Assembly: GCF_013870525.1 (NCBI RefSeq)
Contig: NZ_JACBXD010000019.1
Span: forward strand, 1 to 64,000
Reading direction: 5' to 3'
Origin: Amycolatopsis pittospori
GTDB taxonomy: Bacteria; Actinomycetota; Actinomycetes; Mycobacteriales; Pseudonocardiaceae
DNA length: 64,000 nucleotides
Shown: piece by piece, positions 18,048 to 26,176 of the stretch
How positions within the stretch are numbered: the first letter of the stretch is position 1
How the letters are laid out: the number at the start of each line of letters is the position of its first letter
Program-made: the position numbers and the translations under genes
The notes under the pieces: generated by a model
What the model was told of the DNA's origin: nothing
Database searches by the model: none
What the model saw: only the letters and a program-made list of their open reading frames with translations

Positions 18048-19379
18048 ATGAACCGAAAGATCGTTGCGGCCGCCGCGGCCGCCATCACGGGTGCCGGGCT
18101 GGTGACGGCCATCGTGCTGACGCCGAGCGCCAGTGCCGGTCAGACCGTTTCGGCGGCCGACCAGGTCCAGTCGGAGATCGTCGCGGCCCTGTCGCGCGAT
18201 CTGAAGATCAGCCCGGACCAGGCCAGGGCCCGCCTCGCCGGCGAGCAGAAGGCGGCCAAGGCCGACAGTGCCCTCAAGACCCAGCTCGGTTCGTCGTACG
18301 CCGGATCGTGGCTGGACGCCTCCGGCACCACGCTGACCGTCGCGGTCGCCGACGCGGCCTTGGAAGGCGCGGTCCGCGCGGCAGGCGCCACCCCGAAGAC
18401 CGTCGCGCGGAGTGCGTCCCAGCTCGACTCGGCGAAGCTTTCTTTGGACGCCAAGGCTTCCGGCGCACCGAAGACGGTGCCCGGCTGGTACGTCGACGCC
18501 GTCACCAACTCCGTCGTCGTGCTGGCCAACGCGGGTGGCGAGGCCGCCGCGAAGTCGTGGGCGACCGCGTCCGGCGTTCCGGCCGACGCGCTGCGGGTCG
18601 AGACCAGCGTGGAGACCCCGGTTCCGCTGATCGACGTCATCGGCGGCAACGCCTACACCTTCGGTTCGGGCCGCTGCTCGATCGGTTTCTCGGTCGAAGG
18701 CGGCTTCGTGACCGCCGGGCACTGTGGCACCACCGGCACGCGTACCTCGAACCCGAGTGGCACCGTCGCCGGCTCCAGCTTCCCCGGCAACGACTACGCG
18801 TGGGTTCGCGTGGACGCAGGCAACACGCCGCGCGGGCTGGTCAACCGCTACCCGGGCACCGTGCCGGTGGCGGGTTCGCAGGAGGCCGCCGTCGGCGCCT
18901 CGGTCTGCCGTTCCGGTTCCACGACCGGTTGGCACTGCGGCACGATCCAGCAGAAGAACGCCTCGGTGACCTACCCGCAGGGCACGGTTTCCGGTCTGAC
19001 GCGGACCAACGCCTGCGCCGAACCGGGCGACTCGGGTGGTTCGTGGCTCGCGGGCGACCAGGCCCAGGGTGTCACCTCCGGTGGCTCCGGGAACTGCAGT
19101 TCGGGCGGCACGTTCTACTTCCAGCCGATCTCGGAGATCCTGAGCGTCTACAGCCTGCGCCTGGTGACCTCCGGCTCGAACCCGCCGACCAGCACCACCA
19201 CCACGCCGACCGGCCCGACGACCTCGAACCCGCCCTCCGGGACCTGGGCGGCCGGCACCACCTACGCCGCGGGTGCGACGGTCACCTACAACGGCGCTTC
19301 CTATCGTGCCCTGCAAGGTCACACCGCTCAGGCCGGCTGGGAGCCGCCGAACGTCCCCGCCCTCTGGGCGCGCTCCTGA
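18048..19379 (+). CDS. secreted chymotrypsin-like (S1, streptogrisin-type) protease with chitin-binding tail
   Basis: The preproenzyme has 443 residues. A signal peptide (1-30, cleavage near SASA) is followed by an alpha-lytic-type pro-region (about 35-195). The protease domain starts near residue 196 with the catalytic triad His225 (TAGHC), Asp249 (GNDYAWV) and Ser329 (EPGDSGGSW). Cysteine pairs around the triad match streptogrisins. A Thr/Pro linker (about 368-395) leads to a C-terminal carbohydrate-binding domain of family 5/12 (GTWAAGTTYAAGATVTYNGASYRAL, ending in aromatic residues). It should be exported, mature by cutting off its own pro-region, and act on protein while bound to chitin-like material. 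A hairpin terminator follows. Confidence 0.94.
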   Translation: MNRKIVAAAAAAITGAGLVTAIVLTPSASAGQTVSAADQVQSEIVAALSRDLKISPDQARARLAGEQKAAKADSALKTQLGSSYAGSWLDASGTTLTVAVADAALEGAVRAAGATPKTVARSASQLDSAKLSLDAKASGAPKTVPGWYVDAVTNSVVVLANAGGEAAAKSWATASGVPADALRVETSVETPVPLIDVIGGNAYTFGSGRCSIGFSVEGGFVTAGHCGTTGTRTSNPSGTVAGSSFPGNDYAWVRVDAGNTPRGLVNRYPGTVPVAGSQEAAVGASVCRSGSTTGWHCGTIQQKNASVTYPQGTVSGLTRTNACAEPGDSGGSWLAGDQAQGVTSGGSGNCSSGGTFYFQPISEILSVYSLRLVTSGSNPPTSTTTTPTGPTTSNPPSGTWAAGTTYAAGATVTYNGASYRALQGHTAQAGWEPPNVPALWARS

Positions 19380-19422
19380 CCGCCTAGTCGTCCGGGGCAC
19401 ACGCAGGGGTGCACCCGGGCCC

Positions 19423-19459
19423 GACCGTCCCCGACGTCGTCCGTGCGTCGGGGGCGGTC
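19423..19459 (+). terminator. terminator of the protease gene
   Basis: Fourteen-base arms (GACCGTCCCCGACG at 19423-19436, partner at 19446-19459, one G-U pair) enclose nine bases and are followed by CCTTTTCC. The gap to the convergent exporter gene is short, so the hairpin may serve both strands. Confidence 0.75.
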
Positions 19460-19471
19460 CCTTTTCCGTTG

Positions 19472-19786
19472 TCAGTGCAGGATCTTCAGCCCGACAACGC
19501 AGCCGACGATCCCCATGATCAGCAGGATTTTGGCCAGTGACGCGGTTTCCGCGCCGGACCACATGCCGTAGCCGACGGTGAGCGACGCACCGATCCCCAC
19601 CCAGACCGCGTAGGCGGTGCCGACGGGGAGGTCCTTCATCGCGTAACCGAGACCCACCATGCTCGCCACCAGTGTGACGCCGAAGATCACTGACGGCGTC
19701 AGCCGCGAAAGTCCTTCGGATTTGCCGAGGGCGGTGGCCCATACGGCTTCCAGAAACCCCGAGACGATCAGCACGAGCCAGGACAT
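19472..19786 (-). CDS. gdx: guanidinium exporter, small multidrug resistance family (Gdx/SugE)
   Basis: This 104-residue protein has four predicted helices. It carries the essential glutamate Glu13 in the first helix (SGFLEAVWA) and the Gdx-type phrases SRLTPSV and AMKDLPVGTAYAVWVGIGA, matching E. coli SugE/Gdx closely. Gdx proteins exchange guanidinium for protons. The start at 19786 is preceded by GGGAG, and just upstream lies a guanidine-III riboswitch, which independently supports guanidinium as substrate. A longer frame (start 19831) would run through the riboswitch and is rejected. In SMR exporters two copies form an antiparallel dimer, and one gene is enough for Gdx. Confidence 0.93.
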   Translation of the reverse strand: MSWLVLIVSGFLEAVWATALGKSEGLSRLTPSVIFGVTLVASMVGLGYAMKDLPVGTAYAVWVGIGASLTVGYGMWSGAETASLAKILLIMGIVGCVVGLKILH

Positions 19787-19800
19787 GACGTACTCCCAGA

Positions 19801-19843
19801 GCGCCGTCTTGTCGCTGGCCGGGTACGGCACCCACTCGTCCGG
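19801..19843 (-). promoter_or_regulatory. guanidine-III (mini-ykkC) riboswitch
   Basis: Read on the minus strand from 19843 to 19801, the sequence shows CCGGACGAG, then GCCGTACCCGG, then GACAAGACGGCGC. These are the conserved segments, in the right order and spacing, of the guanidine-III aptamer known from Thermobifida fusca. The aptamer ends 14 bases before the exporter ATG, with the ribosome site in between. That fits translational switching: guanidine binding stabilises the pseudoknot and exposes the ribosome site. Confidence 0.92.
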
Positions 19844-19942
19844 GGACCTCGATCACGAGGTTCCTTCCCCAGGATGGCACACGGGCCGCGCCGGGCGCCC
19901 GCCGGTTTGACGGAGATCACCGGCGGACGCCACTGTGGACGG

Positions 19943-21166
19943 TCAGCGCTTCGCCCCGGCCAAGGCCCTCGGCGCCGACCAGGCGAGCAAACCCAGTTCC
20001 AGTAACGAAAATCCGATCAGCGCCCAGGCGCTCGGCAGCCAGACCAGCGCGATGCCGATGAGGAGGATGGGCAGGACGAGTCCGGCGTAGGCGGCCAGGA
20101 ACAGGGCCGCGAGCACTTCACCGCGGACCGGTGGTTCGGCGAGGGCGGCGACGGTGGCCACCGAGGCGCGGAAACTCAGCCCCACACCGGCGCCCGCCAC
20201 GATCCCGCCCGCGACGAAGAGCCACAGCAGCGACGTCGTCACGGCGATCGGCAACGCCACCAGTCCGGTGACCATCAGGGTCAGTCCGAGCCGCAACTGG
20301 ATCCGCGTGGCCAGACCGGCGAAGAGCACCTGTGCTCCGGCGGCCGCGGCGAAGACCGAGAACGAGGCGAGACCGGCGGTGAGGCGGGAATTCTCGTGCA
20401 GGCCCTGAGCCAGCAGAGTCGGCGTGAGAGCCATGAAGAGTCCCGTGATCGCGAACGCGGCGAAGGCGCCGATCGCCGCGCCGAAGAACGCGGGCCGCGC
20501 GCTGGAGGGCAGCGAGACGCGCTGAGGGCGGTACGCGGGCAGTTCCTCGGCGCGCTCCACCGTCTCCGGCACCAGCGCGACGGCGATGGCCGAAGCCAGC
20601 AGCAGCACCAGGAAGAACACGAACGGCGTGGTGAGCGGCTCGGCCGAGTAGCGCGCGAACACGCCGCCGAACAGCGGGCCGAGCGCCAGCCCGCCCATGT
20701 TGACCACGGTCGCGATGAGACCCGCTCGCCCGTGGTCTTCACGTGGCCTGGCCATGGCGCGCAGCTCCGACAGATGCGCCGTGGCGGTCGCGGTCAGCGC
20801 GCCGATCCCCACACCTCCGATGAGCCTGGCCAGGATCAGCCCGGGCACCTCCGGCCAGGTCAGGAAGATCGCCGCCGAAAGCGCCTGGGTCAGGGTAGCG
20901 GCGAGGATGACGCGCCGTCGTCCCAGCCAGTCGCTGACATGCCCGGCGAGGTACAGGCTGGCCATCACACCGACCGCGTAGGCCGCGAACACGATGGTCA
21001 CGACGTAGGTCGGGAAGCCGTCACGCTGCTGATAGAGCAGGTAGAGCGGGGTGGGCACGGTGGAGAAGGCCAGCGAAGCGGCGTAGGCCGCCGCGATGAT
21101 CCAGAAACCGCGTCCGTGGCTGATCCGCCTGAGCGCGGGACGGTGGAGGGTGACGGTGTTCAGCAT
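19943..21166 (-). CDS. MFS transporter, drug/metabolite efflux type
   Basis: The 407-residue product has about twelve helices. The family loop between helices 2 and 3 reads AGHVSDWLGRRRVILAA, and LIGGVGIGALTATATAHLSEL resembles the proline-poor efflux motif region. The start at 21166 has GGAGA five bases upstream. It is divergent from a LysR gene over an intergenic region holding a LysR-type box, so that regulator probably controls it. The substrate is unknown. It follows the guanidine riboswitch exporter gene on the same strand only by position: the riboswitch is downstream of this gene and does not control it. Confidence 0.87.
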   Translation of the reverse strand: MLNTVTLHRPALRRISHGRGFWIIAAAYAASLAFSTVPTPLYLLYQQRDGFPTYVVTIVFAAYAVGVMASLYLAGHVSDWLGRRRVILAATLTQALSAAIFLTWPEVPGLILARLIGGVGIGALTATATAHLSELRAMARPREDHGRAGLIATVVNMGGLALGPLFGGVFARYSAEPLTTPFVFFLVLLLASAIAVALVPETVERAEELPAYRPQRVSLPSSARPAFFGAAIGAFAAFAITGLFMALTPTLLAQGLHENSRLTAGLASFSVFAAAAGAQVLFAGLATRIQLRLGLTLMVTGLVALPIAVTTSLLWLFVAGGIVAGAGVGLSFRASVATVAALAEPPVRGEVLAALFLAAYAGLVLPILLIGIALVWLPSAWALIGFSLLELGLLAWSAPRALAGAKR

Positions 21167-21221
21167 GTCTCCACTGTGGATCTCCCGATCATCCAAGTCC
21201 AACGAACAATCATGGTCACAG

Positions 21222-21240
21222 TTATCGGCAAATGCGATAA
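21222..21240. promoter_or_regulatory. LysR-type box
   Basis: TTATCG and CGATAA, perfect 6-base arms separated by seven bases, have the T-N11-A form of LysR sites. They lie between the MFS gene and the LysR gene, ending 9 bases before the LysR start. Confidence 0.7.
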
Positions 21241-21248
21241 TCGGCCTC

Positions 21249-22151
21249 GTGGAGACCCGTCAGCTCGAATGTTTCGTCGCCGTCGCCGAAGAACTCAGCT
21301 TCACCAAGGCGGCTCAGCGGCTCTACGCGGTGCAGTCGACCGTGTCCGCGACGATCCAGGCACTCGAAGGCGAACTCGGCGTCATGCTGTTCGACCGGTC
21401 GACGCGGCGGGTCGCGCTTTCCTCCGCGGGCAAGGTGTTCCTGCCGGAGGCCAAGGCCGCGCTGGAGGCGGTCGCCAGGGCACGCGAAGTGGTCTCCGAC
21501 GCCTCCGCCGGCCTTCGCGGCAGCCTCCGCATCGGCACCCTGACCAGCGTCGGCGACCTCGACCTGCCCGAACTCCTCGGCGGCTTCCACCGCCGGTACC
21601 CGCTGGTCGACCTGCACGTCACGGTGTCGACCACCGGCTCGACCGGGCTGGCCGAGGACGTGCGCCAGGGCAGGCTCGACATCGCGCTGCTCGGGTTGCC
21701 CGAGTCGGACCTCGCCGGGCTCGACACCCGGCTGCTCGGTTCGGCGCCGTACGTCGTCGTGCTGCCCGACGGGCATCGGCTGGGGGAGCGGCGTTCGGTG
21801 ACCTTGGCCGACCTCGCCGGTGAGCCGTTCGTCGACAACCCGCGCGGCTTCGGCAACCGCATCGCCCTGGACCGTGCCTTCGACGCGATGGGGACACCGC
21901 GGCGGGTCGCCGTCGAGGTCGCGGATCTGCGCGCGGTGCCCGCGTACGTGGCGGCGGGGCTCGGTATCGCCGTGGTGCCCGATCTCCGGCTGCTCTCGGG
22001 TGTCCGGACGATCCCGCTCGACGCCGACGGCCTGGTGTGGCCCCTGACCATCGCCACCAGGGCGGAGCGGGCGCCGAGTCCGGCGGCGCGGCTCCTGCTC
22101 GACCTGATCAGCGATGGTGAGTTCTCCATCGCCGTCCCGGTCCGGGACTGA
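21249..22151 (+). CDS. LysR-family regulator of the divergent MFS gene
   Basis: This 300-residue protein begins at GTG 21249 with VETRQLECFVAVAEELSFTKAAQRLYAVQSTVSATIQALE, the canonical LysR helix-turn-helix beginning. The effector-binding domain follows. Frames that start further upstream would run through the operator and lack homology. There is no Shine-Dalgarno, so the message is probably leaderless. It ends three bases before the convergent TetR gene. Confidence 0.9.
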   Translation: METRQLECFVAVAEELSFTKAAQRLYAVQSTVSATIQALEGELGVMLFDRSTRRVALSSAGKVFLPEAKAALEAVARAREVVSDASAGLRGSLRIGTLTSVGDLDLPELLGGFHRRYPLVDLHVTVSTTGSTGLAEDVRQGRLDIALLGLPESDLAGLDTRLLGSAPYVVVLPDGHRLGERRSVTLADLAGEPFVDNPRGFGNRIALDRAFDAMGTPRRVAVEVADLRAVPAYVAAGLGIAVVPDLRLLSGVRTIPLDADGLVWPLTIATRAERAPSPAARLLLDLISDGEFSIAVPVRD

Positions 22152-22154
22152 ACG

Positions 22155-22736
22155 TCACCCCGCGAGGAGGGTGCGGGTGGTCCTGGCCACGAGGTCGACG
22201 GTGCGCGGAGGCGGCGACTCGCCACGGTCGAGATGCCGCCGGACGGCGGCGTAGGGCAGATCCACCAGGGCCAGCATCAGTTCGTCGGTGCTTCGACCGG
22301 TTATCGCGCGCAGCTCGCGCACGGCCTTGCCGATCGCCGTTTCGAGCCTGCGGTTCGCCTTGTCCGCGCGGTCGCGGTCTTCGGGGGGCCAGTCGTCGAC
22401 GCCGAGCGCCCGGTTGCCCGCGTAAAGCAGCTTCCCCTCGGCGGGATGCGCGCGGCACCAGCGGACCACCTGGGCCGCCGCCTCGATGGCCGCTTCCACG
22501 GGCGGATCCCGGTCCAGGGCTTCGAGGTAGCCCTGCTGGAAGCCGGTGACGGTGCGCAGCCAGACGGCGGCGAGCAGCGCCGGACGTCCGGGAAAGCGGT
22601 GGTAGATCGACCCGCTCGGCGCGCCGACCTCGCGTGCGACGGCTGACATCGTCACCCCGGCGACCCCCTTGGCGGCGAAGATCCGGATCGCGGCGTCGAG
22701 GAAGTCGTCGGGGGTGTGCTGCGGCGGCCGTCCCAT
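22155..22736 (-). CDS. TetR-family regulator
   Basis: The frame encodes 193 residues with MGRPPQHTPDDFLDAAIRIFAAKGVAGVTMSAVAREVGAPSGSIYHRFPGRPAL, a standard TetR DNA-binding domain, and a helical C-terminal part. It is divergent from an SRPBCC-domain gene with 60 bases between, so that gene is the likely target. I found no convincing palindrome in the gap. Confidence 0.88.
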   Translation of the reverse strand: MGRPPQHTPDDFLDAAIRIFAAKGVAGVTMSAVAREVGAPSGSIYHRFPGRPALLAAVWLRTVTGFQQGYLEALDRDPPVEAAIEAAAQVVRWCRAHPAEGKLLYAGNRALGVDDWPPEDRDRADKANRRLETAIGKAVRELRAITGRSTDELMLALVDLPYAAVRRHLDRGESPPPRTVDLVARTTRTLLAG

Positions 22737-22796
22737 TTTCAGAGATTATCCTCTACTATCGTTTTAGGGGAAGGTCTCTAGAACTGGGAGGACGAG

Positions 22797-23339
22797 ATGC
22801 GCGTATGGAACAGGCATTCCCGGGTCTTCGCGTTACCGCAGGATCGCGTCGGCGCGTTGATCGACACACTGTCCGGTGAGGACGACCGGCTCTGGTCCGA
22901 GTCGTGGCCCCCGCTTCGGTTCGACCGGCCGCTCGGCGTGGGAGCCGACGGCGGGCACGGTCCCGTCCGCTATCACGTCGAGTCGTACGAACCCGGTAGG
23001 TCCGTGCGGTTCCGGTTCACCGCCCCGCGCGGCTTCGACGGCTTCCACGAATTCACTGTGCGTGCGACGGAAGCGGGGGAGACCGAACTGGTGCACCTCA
23101 TGGTGCTCCGGCTCCGGCACCCCGCCTGGTGCACCTATCCGCTGCTGTGGCGGCCGCTGCACGACGCCCTGCTGGAGGACGGCCTCGACCGCGCCGAACG
23201 TGAACTCACCGGCGCCGTCCGGACTCCCGCTCGATGGAGCCCTTACGTTCGGCTCTTACGGAACCTGATCTCGGGCAACAGGTTCTTGCGCTTCAGGGCG
23301 AACAAGCCCGCGACGAGCACCACGACGGCGATCAGGTAA
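22797..23339 (+). CDS. SRPBCC-fold (START-like) protein, function unknown
   Basis: This 180-residue protein has the beta-rich helix-grip pattern: RVFALPQDRVGALIDTL, then VRYHVESYEPGRSVRFRFTAPRGFDGFHEFTV, then a long C-terminal helix (PLHDALLEDGLDRAERELTG). Proteins of this fold bind hydrophobic ligands. A clear GGAGGACGAG precedes the ATG. The last 97 bases overlap the convergent mannosyltransferase gene, and the final 25 residues look unstructured. The divergent TetR gene suggests ligand-dependent control. Confidence 0.75.
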   Translation: MRVWNRHSRVFALPQDRVGALIDTLSGEDDRLWSESWPPLRFDRPLGVGADGGHGPVRYHVESYEPGRSVRFRFTAPRGFDGFHEFTVRATEAGETELVHLMVLRLRHPAWCTYPLLWRPLHDALLEDGLDRAERELTGAVRTPARWSPYVRLLRNLISGNRFLRFRANKPATSTTTAIR

Positions 23340-24682
23340 CCCAGGATCAGCGACACGACACCACCGTTGGCCGGTGGGAGGAGGATGCCGAACACCGCGC
23401 TGATCCCCGCGAGGATCCAGCGTCCGCGGTCGGTCGTGAGGCTCACGGCGAGCAGCGCGACCGTCCACAGGAGATACCAGGGCTGCACTACCGGTCCGAG
23501 GACCAGCATCGCCGCGAAGGTCAGCCCCGCGCCGTACAAGGGGTGCAACTTCTCACGGTAGGTGAGCCACAACAGCCTCGCCCCGACGGCCAGGCCGAGG
23601 ATGGCGCCGATGAGCGAGAACACCTTGATCGCGCCGTCGGTCAGATCCGCTCCGAAGATCTTGCCGACACCGCCGACGAGGAAGCCGAGTTCGTTGGTCG
23701 GCGCCATCCAGCTGTGGACCTGTCCGGAGACGCCGGAGAGCACGCGGACCCAGCCGAAGCCGATCCCGGTGCCGAGGGAGATCGCCACGGTGACCGCGGC
23801 GAATCCGGCGGGCAGGCCCAGTGCCACCGCGATCCGCCCGGCCGGGGTCGCGCGGCGGAAGAGGTCGATCCCGACGAACAGAAGTCCCGCGACGGCCACG
23901 ATCTTGATGTTCGCCGCGGCGCTCACCGCGATCACGCCGGCGGCGATCAGCGCGGGACGCGCCGCGCCGGTCTTCGCCGCGCCCATCAGGACGAGTTCCA
24001 GGCCGGCGACCATCAGCCCGACCATGAGCCCGTCGTTGTGCACGCCCGCCACGACGTGCCACAGGACCAGCGGGTTGAGCAGGGCCAGCCATAGCGCGAT
24101 CGTCGGTGAGACACCGACACGGCGGGCCAGCCGGGGGAGTGCCCAGGCCATCAGCGCGATCCCCGCGAGCCCGAGCAGCCGATGCAGCAGCAGGGTCGGG
24201 ACCAGGTCTTCTCCGGCGATCTGGGCGATCGTGCGTGCCTGCGCGACGAACGCCGGACCGTACGGAGCCGGCGTGTCACGCCAGTAGTGGCTCACGGCCA
24301 TCGTCACCGGCGAGTCGGCACCGAGCGCTTCGGCCGGGCCGACGAGGTAGGTGTCGAACCCCTTCGCGGCGATGACACCTTGCGCGAGGTAACTGTTGAT
24401 GTCGCCGCTGAACAGCGGGCGCGCGGCCAGCAACGGCGCACACCACGAGACCGCGATCCAGTACAGCCGCCGCTCCGGGAGCGAGGCGGCGAGCCGCCCG
24501 ATGCCGAGCCAGGACAGCACCAGGGTGGCCATCCCGAGTACGCCCAGCGCCACCACCAGCACCGACGGCAGGCCGATCCCGGACGTGACGAGCACCAGTA
24601 CGACGATTCCGGTGAACCCCGCCCAGTGCAGCGTCCGGATGTTCAGCCCGGTCTTCTCCGGCGCGGGCAAGACGTTCTGCAT
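23243..24682 (-). CDS. mptB: polyprenol-phosphate-mannose-dependent alpha-(1->6)-mannosyltransferase (MptB-like, GT-C)
   Basis: The 479-residue integral membrane protein has about a dozen helices. Its phrase ARPLFSGDINSYLAQG near residue 85 carries the acidic residue of the GT-C active-site loop, and YGPAFV follows. The arrangement matches MptA/MptB enzymes that extend the mannan core of lipomannan and lipoarabinomannan in the Corynebacteriales and relatives. It would use polyprenyl-phosphomannose on the outer face of the membrane. The ATG at 24682 is followed at once by a basic-hydrophobic start. The symbol is offered by resemblance; MptA versus MptB is not settled. Confidence 0.78.
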   Translation of the reverse strand: MQNVLPAPEKTGLNIRTLHWAGFTGIVVLVLVTSGIGLPSVLVVALGVLGMATLVLSWLGIGRLAASLPERRLYWIAVSWCAPLLAARPLFSGDINSYLAQGVIAAKGFDTYLVGPAEALGADSPVTMAVSHYWRDTPAPYGPAFVAQARTIAQIAGEDLVPTLLLHRLLGLAGIALMAWALPRLARRVGVSPTIALWLALLNPLVLWHVVAGVHNDGLMVGLMVAGLELVLMGAAKTGAARPALIAAGVIAVSAAANIKIVAVAGLLFVGIDLFRRATPAGRIAVALGLPAGFAAVTVAISLGTGIGFGWVRVLSGVSGQVHSWMAPTNELGFLVGGVGKIFGADLTDGAIKVFSLIGAILGLAVGARLLWLTYREKLHPLYGAGLTFAAMLVLGPVVQPWYLLWTVALLAVSLTTDRGRWILAGISAVFGILLPPANGGVVSLILGYLIAVVVLVAGLFALKRKNLLPEIRFRKSRT

Positions 24683-24792
24683 GCGGTCAAACTACTCCAA
24701 CTGCGAAATCCGGTTCCGCCGATCGTCCGAGAAACCGGTCCGTGCGCTTCGGGAGCGCGTCCGACGGGTACCCAGGGGCTGGAGAGGCGGTG

Positions 24793-25428
24793 GTGGGCGT
24801 GAAGAATCGCTGGGTGCGCCTCGGGGCGTTCGCCCTGGTCGGTTTGCTGATCGTGGGTGCCGTGTTGCAGTTCACGGGACTGTTGTCGAAGATCAATCCG
24901 TTCGAAACGTCCACTGTGGACCGTTCGCAACCCGCGGTGCTGAAGGCGATGCGCGACCTCAGCCAGTATCACGCGGCCGTCGGCGACTACCAGGTCGTCC
25001 TCGACATCGAGAGGGACGTCAAGTGGCTGCCCTCGGTCATCGCCGGCGAGCGGACCCTGTTCGTGGCGGCCGGTTCGGTCGACGCCTACATCGATTTCGG
25101 CCCGCTCGTGGAGAATTCGCTGAAGGTGTCCGAAGACCGCCAATCCGTCGAGGTGAGGCTGCCCGAGCCGCAGCTGGCGAAACCCAACCTGGACAACGAG
25201 CGCAGCTACGTCTTCGGTCAGGAACGCGGTCTGGTGGACCGGCTCGGGGCGCTGGTGTCCGTGCCGCAACAGCAGCAGTTCTACGTCGCCGCCGAGAAGA
25301 AGATCGGCGAGGCGGCGCAGCAGTCCGGTCTGTTGGAGCGCGCGAAGGCCAATACCAAGGCGATGCTCACCGGAATGCTCCAGGCGCTGGGCTTCCGCGT
25401 GACTTTTCCGGCGGAACCTACGACCTGA
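24793..25428 (+). CDS. DUF4230 membrane-anchored protein
   Basis: About 211 residues. One N-terminal membrane helix (LGAFALVGLLIVGAVLQFTGLL) is followed by an extracellular domain with YQVVLDIERDVKWLPSVIAGERTLFVAAGSVDAYIDF, the DUF4230 pattern, and a helix with QQQQFYVAAEKKIGEAA. The function is not known. Three GTG codons at 24790, 24793 and 24799 compete; GGAGAGG at 24781-24787 favours 24793. It is divergent from the mannosyltransferase gene. Confidence 0.75.
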   Translation: MGVKNRWVRLGAFALVGLLIVGAVLQFTGLLSKINPFETSTVDRSQPAVLKAMRDLSQYHAAVGDYQVVLDIERDVKWLPSVIAGERTLFVAAGSVDAYIDFGPLVENSLKVSEDRQSVEVRLPEPQLAKPNLDNERSYVFGQERGLVDRLGALVSVPQQQQFYVAAEKKIGEAAQQSGLLERAKANTKAMLTGMLQALGFRVTFPAEPTT

Positions 25429-25530
25429 CCCGCCCGTGTTTGTGCGATCGTGCTGAGCTTCCCGGCCGGCCCTTGACGGTGCCGCCGTGCGCTGGTGGGC
25501 TGGCGTGAGCCACGGGGAGGTGCTGCGTTC

Positions 25531-26046
25531 ATGACGACGAGGCCGAGGGACAGCCTGACCTACAGCGAACCGATCGCCACCGGCGACATCGCCGTCGACG
25601 CTTCACCCGAGACCGTGTACCGGCTCGTCAGCGACCCCGTCGCGATGGCGGAGTGTGCCGAGGAACTGCGCGAGGCCCGCTGGATCCGCGGCGCGACCGA
25701 GGCCGCCGTCGGGAACTGGTTCTCCGGCAGCAACCGAAACGGTTGGCGCCGCTGGGTGACCCACGCCGAGATCACCGAAGCGGAGCCCGGCCGCCGCTTC
25801 GCCTACCGGGTCCGGACGCCGTTCTTCGTGCCGATCTCCCGCTGGGAATACGACATCACCCCCGACGGCGAAGGCAGCCGCGTCACCGTGACGAACTGGC
25901 TGCGGGTCCCGCCGTGGTTCATCCCGTTCGCCATCTTCATCACCGGCCAGCCGGACCGGGCCGGGACCAACCGGGCCAACATCGCGACCACGTTGGAGCG
26001 GATGAAGGCGCGGGTCGAAGGACGGGAATGGCGCGCGGGCCGCTGA
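25531..26046 (+). CDS. SRPBCC / polyketide-cyclase-like protein
   Basis: This 171-residue protein (start ATG at 25531 after GGGGAGG) fits a helix-grip fold: GDIAVDASPETVYRLVSDPVAMAECAEELREARWI, GNWFSGSNRNGWRRWVTHAEITEAEPGRRFAYRV, then a C-terminal helix. That is the SRPBCC family of small lipophilic-ligand binders and cyclases. The specific role is unknown. It is convergent with the antiporter gene. Confidence 0.8.
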   Translation: MTTRPRDSLTYSEPIATGDIAVDASPETVYRLVSDPVAMAECAEELREARWIRGATEAAVGNWFSGSNRNGWRRWVTHAEITEAEPGRRFAYRVRTPFFVPISRWEYDITPDGEGSRVTVTNWLRVPPWFIPFAIFITGQPDRAGTNRANIATTLERMKARVEGREWRAGR

Positions 26047-26089
26047 CGCTGCGGGACGGGCGGGTCTCTGTCGACGCCGGGGTGAAGGT

Positions 26090-26124
26090 GTGACTCGCGT
26101 GCTCAGGCACGTGACTCGCGTGCT
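26090..26124. repeat. short direct repeat between convergent genes
   Basis: GTGACTCGCGTGCT occurs at 26090-26103 and again at 26111-26124 (period 21), followed by a degenerate third copy with GCACTCGGGTG. No gene or strong hairpin is visible in this 130-bp convergent gap. Confidence 0.6.
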
Positions 26125-26176
26125 TGGAAGCCGCACTCGGGTGTGCGGCGTCCGAACGCGCTACGTCGCTTGCCAC

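Noticed and set aside
19787..19880. Longer starts for the SMR exporter (for example 19831)
   Set aside because: The added codons lie in the guanidine-III aptamer and the extended N-terminus lacks similarity to Gdx proteins.
22737..22796. Operator between the TetR gene and the SRPBCC gene
   Set aside because: Only weak AGAGA/TCTCT symmetry with a long spacer; I could not separate it from chance.
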